From the NCBI GenBank assembly GCA_009760855.2, contig WPIO01000019.1:2554501-2618500 (forward strand): a DNA stretch of 64,000 nucleotides. The letters run 5' to 3'. The position numbers were made by a program, and so were the translations under genes. Positions within the stretch are counted from its first letter, which is position 1. Each line of letters begins with the position of its first letter. Of the stretch, positions 45,461-58,500 are shown piece after piece. Origin of the DNA: Cristatella mucedo (Eukaryota; Bryozoa; Phylactolaemata; Cristatellidae). The notes beneath the pieces were generated by a model that was given only the letters and a program-made list of their open reading frames with translations, searched no databases and was not told where the DNA came from.

Positions 45461-46540
45461 GATCCTGGTTGATGTTTTATTGCATACAATGATGCCTTCT
45501 CCTCACCTGCTGAGCGCATGCAACAGGAATATGACCCTTCTGGGTGCTAGCTGCTAATATTTGCCTGCTACCTGAACTACAAGAACGTATTTGGCCTGAT
45601 AGATACAGCTTTCACGCTTTTTACGTAAACGCACACATAATGAATACCGAGTTACGATCCTGCAAAGCAGCACAATGGCCAAGGCCGGAAAGGAATAGAT
45701 TTGCTGTGACAAAAAGGAATTTAGCAGCATTATTCTCGTTTCTGCTGGTATTCCTGTTTTACTTTTAGGTTACTTACATATATCTTGTTTTTTATTGGAT
45801 AGCTTTCGCTTTGCGAATATTAGTAGCGGCTACTGCCCTCCCGAAATTGCTGCTTGTACCCGGCCTAGTCAAAGCCACAAGCACAACCATAAACGAGTAT
45901 GCCTTCAAGCTTGCCGAGTTGGCCGCCTCACAAGAAACTTCGTCACGGAATTTTCTAAAATAAACTCTGTGAGCACAAGTTCTTGACAGGTAAATACCTA
46001 CTTTCTCTTACTGTCTTGATGTAGCTGAGGGCGCAGAGAGTTTGTGAGCGATCCTGAGGTTTCAAGTGACCTCGTAAATGACGTGAATTAGGTCTGCTAC
46101 GTAGAAGGAAGCCTTACCCTTGCGACTTAGGTAGACCAAATTGCTGGAAGGATAATCTTAATTAGTATTTGGTCAGTTTTTAAAATACAGAAAGCTAGAG
46201 GTTAAAAACTGCTTAGATGACTGCGGTAACGGTTAAAAAAATATATATGTCAACATGGGCTTCTTTGATCACTCCATGCAAAGTTTCGTACTGCTGAAGC
46301 CAATTGAGCAAGTTCCAAAAAATTGTGGATTATCAAGCATATTCTAAAACGTCGCCTTCAATAATACTCAATGCTTACTGAAGTGCTGCAACTTCTCTTT
46401 GTAGCTTCACAGAGAAGGCTTCTATTGCATCATTGCAACAGATTAAAAATCCAATTTTTGCTCATGACGTTAAGCATAAAATATCCACCGTAACTTTGGA
46501 GGTAAATAATAATAGGTTTTAGAGGCTATAATTGTGTTAA
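45461..46540. other. Intergenic, unassigned
   Basis: Short frames (60-80 residues) only; no landmark seen. Confidence 0.5.
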
Positions 46541-46674
46541 AATAATTTAATTAATTTGTATAGCACCCTTTTAGGACTTAAACTGTATCTACATGCTGCG
46601 CATATGCTGCAGGGCTCGAGCCCACGACCACGGTCGTCAAATGCTAGCACCTTAACCTCTGGGCCAAACCAGAC
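46541..46674 (-). mobile_element. SINE family 1
   Basis: Reverse complement: AT tail, acccttttaggacttaaact, ctgcagggctcgagcccacg, then gcaccttaacctctgggcca at the head. Confidence 0.72.
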
Positions 46675-47809
46675 TGACTATACCATTTTTTAAACGTAAT
46701 CACAGAAGCCATGCCCGTGAGAATACGGGCAACTATTGCAAGGGTTATCTCGAGCCCGTTAGCCTGAACCCTCCCCAGCAAAGGTCGTACGAGCGAATTT
46801 TCAGTTCTTTCTCTAAGCTACCGGTTGAAAAAAGACCGACCACCACGTTCTGCTGTGTCGTCAGTCAAAGACCGGCGACCGTGTAAGACCTCGGCGATAG
46901 AACTCGGAAGAAGTGCTGCATCTGCGCAGTCACTGGGCAGCTTTCTAGCGTGCACCGTGCGTCAGGCGTTTGGTCCGAATACACTGCAATGTTCACGTTA
47001 ATCTCGGCCGCCATATGCAAGGTCACGTGATGCGTGAAGCACGAGCAAAGCTATTGCAAACAAATGCATTTCGAGCAAGGATTCAAAGGATCCTCTGTCT
47101 TCAGAGGAAAAATTCGAGCACGCAAAAATATATTGATAAGTAGCGATAATCGCTGAGCTTGCTACATTTTTATTAGTGATTTGCTCATACGTGCACACAA
47201 CCTCACTGTTGAGGCTACCGCATGATCGCATCAGTGCCAGGCGTCTTTCACGGAGCTCGCGGCCAGCGCCGGTCGTGTAGTTTGACTGTATGCCGGCTCC
47301 TCTAACGAGCCTGTGATGTGGCATGGACACAGGCCGGTAACCGCTGGTGGCCAGATGGTGGATTCACCATCAGGGTCGGCCGCTGCACAGTTGTGGTCCT
47401 CGATGAATCATCGGGGTCAACCAGAGGAGTGGAGGAGGAGAGACTCTAGCGTGAGAAGGCGGCGAAGGCAGTCGTGCGTCTTGCTGCTCCAAAAACCGTT
47501 GGCGTTGTTCTGGGCCAGCGTTCCGTATGCCGAACAACAGGTTGCTCAAGCGCAGTATAGAAATCACAGTGTACGCAGCAGAACTGAGCGAATAAATGCG
47601 AGCCAATGGTTGCAGTGCTGGATTTCAGGGGTTTGCTGACGCGTACGGAGCGAGTCCTGTCGCATTCGTTGGAAAGACAGATTCATTCACGCCGAGTTAT
47701 GTACGTACTACAAAAATATTAGACGCTGGGAATCGCATTTAGATAGTCGGCATTCGTTGCAGGTATATAGAGCCAAAGGGGTCCACTTATGACCCATGGC
47801 GCTATTGAG
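46675..47809. other. Intergenic, moderately GC-rich, unassigned
   Basis: Frames at 46998-47330 (minus) and 47313-47639 (plus) abut divergently near 47320, but neither has a recognised motif or clear splice sites. Confidence 0.35.
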
Positions 47810-48010
47810 AGTCTTACGATGGTCTGCCGGTCGCTGAGTCATTGTGGCTGAGTTGCGCAGCAATATGCCTATTTGCACGATCTCAAATTGAAATTTGTTT
47901 GCCCGCTTTTCTCGCGGGCAAACAAATTTCAATTTGAGATCGTGCAAATAGGCATATTGCTGCGCAACTCAGCCACAATGACTCAGCGACCGGCAGACCA
48001 TCGTAAGACT
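47810..48010. repeat. Perfect 97-bp inverted repeat with 7-nt spacer
   Basis: The arms 47810-47906 and 47914-48010 are exact reverse complements over 97 bp, with spacer ttttctc at 47907-47913. The inner ends read gtttgcccgc and gcgggcaaac. Both strands share the same short open frame beginning MHDLKLKFVCP because of the symmetry. No flanking target-site duplication is evident (gag on the left, aaa on the right). It could be a folding hairpin, a MITE-like element, a recent inverted duplication or a sequencing/assembly foldback. Confidence 0.95.
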
Positions 48011-49384
48011 AAATATTTAGTCCGGCTCTTAATTTTATTCGTACCGCTGACAGATAATCCCCACAGCGTTTAAATAAGTAATTAAACAACGTGCTGATTA
48101 AATGCCCTACTCTCAAGCACAGTCGTGCCTCGTTTGTCGTGGTTAGCCAGTTCCAGACTCTATCGCGATAAGTGAATTTCTGCGAAGTAATATTCCTTAT
48201 TTATAAATAAAATATTTCCGTAGTTTGAGCGGAAAAGAAAAAAACTGCCCATGACCCTGTAAATATGGTTTTTAACGTAATTCGAGCCCCCGGCAAGTAA
48301 TATCACAGCTTTAGTTGCCATTAAATTCGTCCGATGCAATATATTAGATAAAATAAGAAATAATAGGACATATTAGACGTTACAAATATCATATTATTGT
48401 TGTTGTACATTTCATTGTACATTTATAGGATACAGGGGGCATTCTTAGGATGTTGTACGTCCAGTGACGAACTACAGAGATGGCGCTCCCACCAAGTATT
48501 AGACATTTTTCTGCCCTCTGGATGCTCCTCCTGATCTCGCGCCCGGAGACATATGGCCCTAACACCCTCTGGGGGGTACGTCTGTGAGAGGATAGTATAG
48601 GAATCAGTGGACGTCACGTTACTATTGGCTTGGTTTCGCCACACCCGATTTCTTGGGAAAAGTTCATGCCTGTGCACACGGAGTGGTCGAGCGGCTGCAC
48701 CTGGCATTGACAGATTTGCTGGGTGCTAAAATACACGGGCCTACGGTCAATAAGTACAGCAATATCAATTTCTATGTTAATACAGGCGTGTATAATTGAT
48801 TAAAGCAACCGAGAGCGTGCTGTGTCATCTTCACTACCTCAATCAACTTTATAATGATAATAATACAAAACCACGATAGAGTGAAGCCGCGAAAGTCGAT
48901 GCGCAACGTGGCGAGGGATTAATGTATTTCAAAATTCAATGCACAATTCAATGCTCATTTTCAATTGTAAGAGTGCATGTTGCAGCAACACATGCAAATT
49001 CATAAAATCTTCTCCCTGAAATTTTGACGAGGCACTCATCATAGCTGCTCCGTGATAGAATTACTCGAAATATTACAGAAAAAATGGAACAGTGATATTG
49101 GGGACTTGTGTTAATGGAAAACGGACTCACTCATTTAACGACTTGGAGTCCATGCCTGCGATGACAACAACCCCACTAGAATGCTGTTCCCCGATTCCTG
49201 GCTGCACCTGAATGTCTACATTTCAGCAGGTCACTAGTGATCTCGTCCTGAAATTCGTATCCCAATCATAGAAGATAACAGCGAGTCCTCTGGACCCGAT
49301 TCCCACTGCGATGCTCCTACGTTGCATTGATCTGCTGCTGCCATGCATAACTAGCATAATTAATATGTCATTAGCCTCAGGTCA
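48011..49384. other. Intergenic, unassigned
   Basis: A minus frame of 94 residues at 48423-48707 has no recognised motif. The rest is AT-rich. Nothing supported. Confidence 0.4.
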
Positions 49385-51035
49385 TGTCCCAGCGCCTTTC
49401 AAAAAGCTGTAGTCAGGCCACTTCTCAAGAGAGCGACACTATACCAAGAGAACTTGAGCAACTACCGCCCAGTCTCCCTTCTACCATTCCTATCAAAGAC
49501 ACCTGAACAGGTCGTGGCGGACCAGCTGAACTCGCATATCGAAACTTCAAATCTTGCTAGTAAGTTTCAGTCTGGCTTTAGAGCGAATCACTCCACAGAG
49601 TCAGAATTGCTTAGGGTATACAACGACCTACTTAGAAATGCAGACATGGGTAGAGTGTCTCTGCTTGTCTTGCTTGATCTTTCGGCAGCTTTTGATACTA
49701 TCGATCACAAAGCTCTTCTAGAGCGCCTCTCATCTCGCCCGGGCATCACTGGCACTGCTCTGCAATGGTTCAGGTCCTATCTCAGTGGGAGACTCCAGAT
49801 TATTGACGTGAATGGACAAAAATCATCCGAGGTACCTGTGAAATATGGGGTACCTCAGGGGTTCATGCTAGGTCCGGTTCTTTTCACGGTTTATTCTCTC
49901 CCTCTTGCTGATTTGATTGCCAAGCACAATCTATCCTTTCACTTCCATGCGAATGACACCCAGTTGCACTTTTGCTTTGATCCCTTCGAGCCTTCGAGCA
50001 CCTCAAATTCTCTCAACTCACTTGCTGCATGTATTGATGACATCCATACATGGATGGCAGCAAATTTTCTAAAACTAAACGATGATAAAACTAACTTACT
50101 AGTTATGGGCAAACCTAGTGTGATTCAGGAATTGGAAAGGCAAACGCTCAAAATTGGCTCTGCCAGCATATCTCCTGTTAAATCAGCTCGAAATCTAAGT
50201 GTCATGTTCCAAAGCAACCTCTCGTTAGACGACCACATCAGCTCCACAGTCAACTCTGCCCACTTTTAGCTACATAACATTGGTAAAATTTGGACTTGTT
50301 TAGATAAGGATACCACGTCTAAGTTGGTTCATGCATTCGCTGCACCCCGTGTCGACTTGAGCAACTCACTGTTTACTGGCCTACCGGCATGTGCAATCAG
50401 GCGATCGCAGCTGGTGCAAACTCTGCGGCTAGGCTTGTCTGTCGTGAGCATCGCTGTTGCTACATGGCACCACTTCTTGCCGACCTGCACTGGCTACTAG
50501 TCAAGCAACGGATTGACTTCAAGGTTTTGTCGCTCACTTTTAGGTCCCTTCATTCTATGGCTCCAGCTTATCTCTCAGATCTACTCCCCCACCAGGCCAA
50601 GCATCGTACCACCCACTTTTCGGAATCCAACAGTCCGCCAATACCTCGTACAAACCTCAAATCCTTTGGAGACCGTGCATTTACTTCGTATGCTCCCAAA
50701 GCCGAGAACTCACTCCCGACTTGCATTAGAACATCCCTGATTTGACCACATTTAAAAAGAACTTAAAAAACACACATATTTAGGACAGCTTTGAATGGGT
50801 CTCTGTGATTCGTCCTTGATGTGCTTATGAGTGCTGACACTGTGCATGCTGCCACTAACCACATTTGCATGCTGACCCTGTGCATGTCACCCCTAACCAT
50901 GTTATTCGTCTTTATCAAGCATGATATTACTCACCATTCAATCGCGCTTTCCTTTGCAGCAAATGTGAAGCGCCTAGAAAGAGATTGAGTTCTTTGAGGG
51001 TGCTTTATCAAGTGCAATATTAGTATTACTATTAT
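49385..51035 (+). mobile_element. LINE family B, RT to 3' end, with nonsense and frameshift
   Basis: The longest family B copy. The main frame, 49454-50269, holds NYRPVSLLPFLSK, LVLLDLSAAFDTIDHKALL (motif A), PQGFMLGPVLF (motif B) and FHANDTQLHF. Motif C therefore reads HAND where YADD is expected, so the catalytic box is mutated. A TAG at 50267-50269 sits where the 42.5 kb copy has CAG, and a frameshift near 50418 moves the rest into another frame (50389-50745). The 3' end pairs gcgcc with ggtgc and ends in an ATT-rich tail. Confidence 0.9.
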
Positions 51036-51169
51036 TAGGCCTCCGGATCCAAGAATAGATAACTAGGAGCGTGTTAGGCAGGATTGGAGTACCAGCTAGG
51101 CCGTATCTGGCCAAAAAGCCGGAGTTTACCGACCTCTGGCATATGCTGTAAAGGAAACATGACCTCGTG

Positions 51170-51342
51170 ATTAGTGTTCACATTACACACTGGCAACATG
51201 CATCACTAGACTTCGCCTGCTGCTTTCGGATGTTACCACTAATCATTTTGTAATTCTTTCTATACAGCAACTGTAAAGTGCCTAGAAAGAGATGATCCAG
51301 TCACTGGGGCACTGTACAAATGTGTTATTATCTTATCAAAAA
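51170..51342 (+). mobile_element. LINE family B 3' end
   Basis: The sequence aatgcatcactagac through gtaaagtgcctagaaagaga and a tgtgttattatct tail matches the family B 3' UTR. Confidence 0.7.
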
Positions 51343-51505
51343 ATATTAGCTTATTCAACAGCCTCATTTGTATGGCGACAGAAGAGCCCGGACGGCTATC
51401 GTCGCCCGCTTGCAGTGGGCAATAAAGGATCGCCCACTACAGGACTTGAACCCACGACCTGGGCAATGAAGAGCGAATACCTTACCTCCTGGACTAAGAT
51501 CCGGG
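51341..51505 (-). mobile_element. SINE family 2
   Basis: Reverse complement: ttcaacagcctcatttgtat, aggacttgaacccacgacct and taccttacctcctgg. Confidence 0.75.
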
Positions 51506-51559
51506 GGCAACGGTTAGTTAAGGCAAATATGAACGTTAGCGTGCGGTAGCTGCGAGTGT

Positions 51560-52400
51560 GACCGCTGCGACAGCAACCAGCTGCGAGCTGCATTTCATCG
51601 GGGGACTGCAGCGTTATAATTAGCTCCCGTTGCGTAAATTGATTCGGCAATCGCTTCGGCAACTCTTGCCAGAACTGGGGCAAGGGCTTCGTGGGTGGGG
51701 GTCGAGTTCCTACAGCGAGCGCTTCGATTAACTAGTTCCGGTCGGTCGCTGAGCTGAGGGCGAGGTCCTCGGGAGCCAGCCCGAGCGAGAGCGGCTCGTG
51801 CGTCGAGGAGAGCGCTTCGTCCTCCCTTTCCCAGTGCACCTTGATCCGGCTACTATCTACCGATAAGGCAGCTTAATGCTTCTGCACGACTCGCGCCTCT
51901 GAGTTCGTGCCGGTCGAGCTTTCGAACCCGCTGATAAGTGAGTGCGGCCGGCGCGCTCAGCTCGAGGCTCAAGCCAGTCAAGGTCGTGGCGGTGCCGGCT
52001 CGTCTCGGTCGCGCGGCCCTAGGCCAGAGCTTGCTGCCGCAGCGACCAGTGCAGCCGATAGTGCGCCATGGCGGTCCGACCGATGAGCGTCGCCTCGTGC
52101 CTGCGGCTGCTGCTGCTCGGCTGCGTGGCCGTGTCGAACGTGGCGAGTAAGTGCGCCGGCGGCGCTGGCGGGCTCGACCTTCCGCTCAGACGCGGCTGCC
52201 TGCGCAGCAGCAGCTGTCGGCGCTTCGCGCACGCGCGCGCGGCTGCTGCTGCGCCACGCTGGCGCATTCCCTCGTTGATTAAGGTACGCAGCCGAGCGGA
52301 GCGGCCGTCCCGCCGCCGCCGATCGGATCGCAGGTAAAATGCAGCTCGCTGTTGCCGCTCGGGCGACTCTTTCCGGCGCAGCGCTCTGCGAGTGGCTACG
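51560..52400 (+). promoter_or_regulatory. GC-rich region around the saposin-like first exon
   Basis: The stretch is CpG-rich and GC-rich, in contrast with the AT-rich LINE/SINE DNA before it, and contains the saposin-like start at 52068. It probably contains the promoter and 5' UTR. No TATA box or initiator could be assigned confidently. Confidence 0.45.
52068..52283 (+). CDS. Saposin-like gene exon 1 (signal peptide)
   Basis: ATG at 52068; the frame opens MAVRPMSVASCLRLLLLGCV, a clear signal peptide, followed by a Gly/Ala/Arg-rich stretch with Cys29. The donor AAG|GTACGC at 52284 ends in phase 0, which fits exon 2 directly. A stronger-looking donor, GCGA|GTAAGT, lies at 52147, but it ends in phase 1 and would need a further exon that I could not find before exon 2. 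The surrounding sequence is GC-rich. Confidence 0.7.
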
Positions 52401-52498
52401 CTAGGAAGCTGCCCGGTGGTATTTGTGGGCGCATTTCTACGAAAGGCGAAAAGCGTCTCGTTGCCCTTAGAGAGAACACTCCTCCACTCTAAGCAAAG

Positions 52499-52570
<72 letters not shown>

Positions 52571-55500
52571 CAGTTCTCCTAGGGGACTAGCAAATGACTT
52601 ATCGCGCTTGTTTCTGCAATTATTGTTATTCCTGGCCGTATCATAAATTCGGACGGAATGAGCTGTGAAGTAGAAACAAACAATGGCAGGAAAGGAACAG
52701 GTGTCAGCAACAGGATGAAAAAGAGCACTGCTGAGTAAGACGTGAAAAAGTGAGTTCCGCAGTCATGGCCCCGATTCTCAAAGCCATCTGTCGTGTCGCC
52801 CCCGGCTTTCAATAATAATAATTATAATGATATATTTGTATAGCGTCCTCAGACAACCCAATCTATTTCTATGTACTTTACATTTGCTGCAAGGAAGTAT
52901 GATCGAATGGTTAATGGTAGTATGCTCATGACAACCCTGCACAATGCGGTTAGAGGCAAAATGCAAACGGTCAGCATGCAAATACGGTCAGTTGCAGAAG
53001 AAGCAGAAGCTGTGCTGCTTACTGTTATGAGAGGTCCTGAATGCACGGGGATGATGCAGTAGATGTAGCAGCTGAGTTTTCCAAGGTGGAAATAAGTCGT
53101 CGTGGGTCTGTTTGTCACCCTGTTAGACTAGCTTGAAGAAAAAGCCCCCACAGGAGACAGCTGCTATTGAGCTATTGATTAACGTAGGAGGAAAGTCGCT
53201 TTCGATATATGTCGTTATTTTCGTCTAAAACTTGTCACCTGCTCAGCGTTGCTCCTTACCAACCCCTGCTGAGTGATGGTGTGCGCGTGTGTGTGCGCGT
53301 GTGCGTGCGTGCGTGTGTGTGTTTGTGTGTGTGATGTACTGTCAGTTTTTGTTGTGCAAGCTCCAGCCTTTACATTACTTTCCAACCGTGCAGCGTGAAG
53401 GTCAAGGTCGAAGTAATCGCTCAGGCATGCCTGCGAGTTGCTTCTTACCGTGCAATAACGTATGTGTGCCCGGGCGAACCGATTGTATCGATCTTTCGTC
53501 GATTTTCATTGCTGTACTATTCGAAGCATACCAGCCATTGCAACTATAGCCATCGCTCTAGGTCGGCGATGTGCCCGCACCATGTTTCTTCTGCGAATAC
53601 TTCGTGGGCGCCATCAAGAGTGAGCTGCAGAAGCTACCGCACGCGGCCGTCGTCCAAGAAGTGATTGCGCTGTGCATTAAGGAAATAAACAATACCAATT
53701 TGGTGAGCTCGGGCTGCAGTTGGCCAACCTGCTTCAGCAAAGTTTAGCTCATCTTTGCTCCAATGGTTCATGCCCAGAGCATTCTGCATCCTTGTGATTG
53801 TTGGCAGTCTGTTTGGTTTGCGTCTTTTCTTTAGTGCAATACTGTGGTGCAGTCTGTTGAGCTGGAGATCTTGAAGGCATTAAATACGTCGGCAGAGGTT
53901 ACTTGTGCGAAAGTTAATCTATGCTCAGTGATGAACGGTAAGCACCATTGAAGCTCTGATACGTGTGAAATGTGGTGCGCCATATTCGCAATAAGCAGAA
54001 GTCTTAATGACTATTGGTGTTTTCGGAGCTGGCCGACTTTCAAGACTAGCTGTGTCGGTGCATCGCTGTGTCGGTGCATTGCTACTGCTGCGAAACCGCT
54101 TTTGAGCATCACGGCCATCTGGATATTTTCGTCCACTCGGTCTTTCATCGGCCTTGACCTTGTGAGAAGCAGCCACGACCGAGACATTTAGAGGACCACA
54201 CCCGTTCTCGTGTAGGGCGATCATTTATCAGCCTTACTACTTCTGCAGTTTTGTTTTCTCTAAATTTAGCCACGAGCTACCTATTTTCAAGAACCGACCA
54301 CGGAATGTGGTTTGGCAGAAGCTACTAGCCAGAGCTTGCACTCATACTGCTTGGGCTCTCGAAGCCTATTCCTCTTTACTTAACTGTGCCGAAACCATCT
54401 GCAGTCGCTCACAACGAGCCAATTCCAGGGGACTGTCGTCCACCAAGATTCCTAGCTTATTTGATCGTGTAACTCATGGCCCAATAGGTTCACGTCCTCA
54501 GCGCGGTGTACGGTGTTTCTGAGCTCTGTTTGATCTTCTGATCCTAATGCCTCTTTTCCAGTTGCTCTTTACTTTTACTCATTTGATATTCACTAATTTG
54601 CTCCTGATTTAGGTCAACCTACTTTAGCTACTTGCTCCTACTTTGTGTACTCTACTCGCACGATGGCAAGGAGAGTTTTTGGGGCTTGCTAGGACGTAGG
54701 TGTGGTAGAATTCTTCTGCAGTTACTGGCAACACATACAAAATCTGCTTTTGCAATAGACTATGGGAGTTTCGTTAAAGCTTTTATTTGGTCGTTGATTC
54801 AGAGTATTTTCTCATTATCTGTTTGAAAACACTGCAAGCTTGCTTTTCGGAGCTGCACGGTACTATAAGTAATTATTTATAACTTACCCTTCTCTAGTAT
54901 ACCAGCCTGTGCAATGAGGCATTTAGTTGGTGAAAAAATCTGCAGCCAGGCCTGTCTGTTGTTGTTTGTTGTATCTCCGTCAGTAACTCCACAAAGTCAT
55001 AAAGACCACGTGGGTGTTACGCAGGAGAGTTTTTTATAGCGCACTCACAGCCTAAGCGGCTTTCGGTACGCATTCGGTGTCTGTCGTAAGCACCGAAGTT
55101 GCCAGATCACACCGTTTTTCGCCGACCTGTGCTGGGTTGTAGTCAAGCAGAGCATCGACTTCAAGGTTTTTTCATTCACTTTTAAGTTCCTTCCTTCTTT
55201 GGCTAGAGCCTATCAATCAGATCTCCGTCCAATTACTTTTGCAACACAGTACATAATGATAATTATTAGACATATTTACAGTGCCCTAAGATAATTAAAT
55301 CTCTTTCTAGGCACTTTACATATGCCGAAAAGGAAATATATCAATTGTTTAGTGATAAAATGTGCAAATTCAGGGCACACAAGAGAATCCACACGAATTC
55401 AGCTATGGAACGGGTGGGTTTTAGTATCTTTTTTACATGTCAGCATGAGATGTTGTGATGTCAAAGGGATTGAGTTCCAGACCTTGAGTGCATGCAAATG

Positions 55501-58500
55501 AAAAGCCTAGTCTCCAAAGGATAAGAGGTTGGTTGGAAGTACAGTTAAACGGATGTAGTCAGAAGAGCGGGTGGTACGATATCTAGTCTGATTGGGTAGA
55601 AGTTCGGACCGGTAGATTACCGGCGAAAGAAAAACAAGGGACGTAAGAAACAGAGTGAACAAACTCTGAATTCGATCCGCTGCTTACGGGTAGCCAATAT
55701 AGGTTGGTGAGAAGTGGTGCAATATGGAAACTTCGGCTTTAATGACATGTAAGCCTGGCTCACTAGGTAAGGCGGTTACTTTTCACGACCTCGGCCCCGA
55801 GGTCGTGGGCTCGAATCCTGCAGTGGGCGATCCTTTATCGCCACTGCAAGTGGTGGTGATAGCCGTAAAGGCTCTTCTGTCGCTATACAAAAGAGGCTGT
55901 TCAATCAGCTAGCATTTTTTTTAAATGCTGAGTTTTGCACCAACTATAAGCGCCGTATTGCATAGGTAGTGAGACCTGGGAGTAATGATTTACAGAAGTC
56001 AAGGCGAGATGTCACAAATGCATGGACCAACTTGAATGTGGTATCTTTGTCTAAACAGTTTTGATTTTTTACAATGTTAAGTAGCTACAGGTAGGCTCAC
56101 GTGACTGTGGAGCTGAAATAGTCGTCTCCTAAAAGGTAGCTTGGCAACAGAACATCCAGATTGCATGAATATGCTGCAAGAGTATGCTGACCGATACCAT
56201 TTTGAGGGTTAGATTTTCAAATTTCTGAGTAATACTAGGCTTCCCATGACTAGTACGTTAGTTCTATCGTCATTCAATTTGTGAAACTTTGCTGCCATCT
56301 AAGATTGAATGTCTGCAATACATGCAGTGAAAGAATTGAGAGAGTTTAACGTCCTGTAAGGCAGGAAGGGATGAAAGCGCTAATGCAGGCATATGTCATC
56401 CAAAAAACTGAAAGTCTACATTATGGTGGCAAACATAGCCGGAATAGATAGTATTTGAGCGAGCCCCGATCTCTATACTACAGAGGTTCCTTGGATGGCT
56501 GCTGCCGGTTGACGTCGATGCTCTGAGGTCTCCCACTGAAGTAGGACCTAAACCATCTCCGAGCAGTGCCAGCGATGCGCACACGAGGTGATAGGTGCTC
56601 AAGAAGGACCTGTCGAACAGTAGTATCAAACGCAGCCGAGAGATCAAGCAAAACACGCAGCATTCGTGGAGAGCCGTAGTCAGCCCAGGCCAGGGCCCCC
56701 AGCGTGTGGCACGGAGGTGAATCTGGAGGGCAAGCCGCACGGAGGAAGCCGTACGAAGTTTGGCTAAACTCAGTGAGGGCCTTGCCTCCTGGTCGCTGGA
56801 CCGAATTCTCGATCGTACTCGGGTGGCCCGAGTTATCGTACTGGGCAGGAGGAAAGTCCGAATCGCGTCATGCTTTCACCGCCTCGGGGCAAGTAGATAG
56901 GCTTTCAGCAGGCTCGTGTAATTCAATCGGGGAGGAAGTGCAAGCTAGTTTTTATCTCAGCCTGCGACTTTCCGAGGCCCTTCGGGGCTCCAAGGTACGC
57001 GATTTGGCCACACAAGGTCGCCCTCTCAGATGCCAGGTGCGGTCGAGTATGAGGTCAGGCCTCGGCGCATGCGCAGCGTAGAGGCATAGAGGCTCTGCAC
57101 GAACCCACAGCCGGCGTCCTCCAAGCCGTTCGCGCGTAGCAGCGCTTGAAGAAGCGAGCCGTGGGTATGCTGCCGAAAGTGCCGTGCAAAGCCAGGAATG
57201 CCGGCCAATCAGCCAGTTACGTGCCTATCCTTGGTCTGGGGGGGGGGGCAGAAGCTCCCTACTAGAAATGATTGCTCACGGCTACCCTCAAGGCTGCCCG
57301 GAGGATGAAGCCCTGCAGCTGCGGCTCGCCGCAGCTGCAGCTGAAGACTCGCCGCAGCTCCGTGGCCAGGCAGTCCGACAGCAGCTCTTTTAGTCTGGTC
57401 GGGAAAGTTTTAACGAGTAGACAACCGTGTTTGCCTCGGTCATGCTGTGCTATTTACGCGATTGCTGAACTACCACCGGCAATTGGCATCGTAACCTGCT
57501 GCAGCACTTTCAAACAAGGTGAAATCCTAAGCTTCATTTGTTTGCAGACGTAGCCGAGAGAGCTGCTGCTTCTTTCAAGCTCTCGACTGGAACCAAAAAA
57601 TCATTCTTCTGCAGTGTGTGCACTGAGGCAATCACTCAGCTAGACAACTACATATGGAACAATCAGGTGAGTACATTGTACAAGTAATTTGTAATTGTGA
57701 AGAGCATTCCGCTTGTATCAGCCTTTGCAATTCATTTTGCGCGTGTAGAAGTTGCCCCCTTCTTGTTCGTAGACTGGGAGGTCACTTGCAGCTAGAATCC
57801 TTGTAGCAGAAGGACTGGCTCTTCAGTTTTTGTTGTTTTTAGTTTCATCATGATACAGTGTGGAAAATATACGTCATTATGTCCTAGAGTACCGGCTCAA
57901 ACAATAGGTTACAGATTTAGTTTTGTCCTTGGGTAAAGAGTTTGTTTTCCCCTTTTTTCCTGATCTCATATGATTAAAACACATAAACAGTCTTATTTTC
58001 CACAAAAACTTGGCTTCTGTTGTCCGGGCAATGATAATGGAAAGTTCTCTCGTGTTGCTGTTCCTCACTGTGTGGATAGACGTTAGGTTCCAAAATATAG
58101 CATGGGCTATGCCTCTACCAGAATTAGTGAGGGTTAAGTGGACATACAACCATAGATTAGCATCCATATAAGCATAACAGGACAGATGTCTTTAATGAAC
58201 ATTTTAGTTTCTGTTATTGCAGAGTAAGAGAGCAGTAAAGTATCCATATTTGATTGGCGTGGCATCAAGAGTCTGCTTTGCACCAAGCAGATGCATTTTT
58301 ATACAACGTAGACACTTTTTAAAGACAAGAGTGAAACATATTTTTCGATAAAAGTATCTGTTAAGTTGTGCTAGGCTCAGCGGAACATGCTTCGGCCTGC
58401 CTGGAGCGGATCAGCCGCGGGCACCCCATGCATCGCATGCAAACACTACGCACGAGAACACTTTAAGTTAGTTAAGGTGAACAATTGATGCTCACTGGAA

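Noticed and set aside
46998-47639. Divergent gene pair near 47.3 kb
   Set aside because: Frames of 108-110 residues without recognised motif, likely chance in GC-rich DNA.
47708-48073. Two identical 66-79 residue ORFs (MHDLKLKFVCP...)
   Set aside because: They exist on both strands only because of the perfect inverted repeat; there is no sign of selection.
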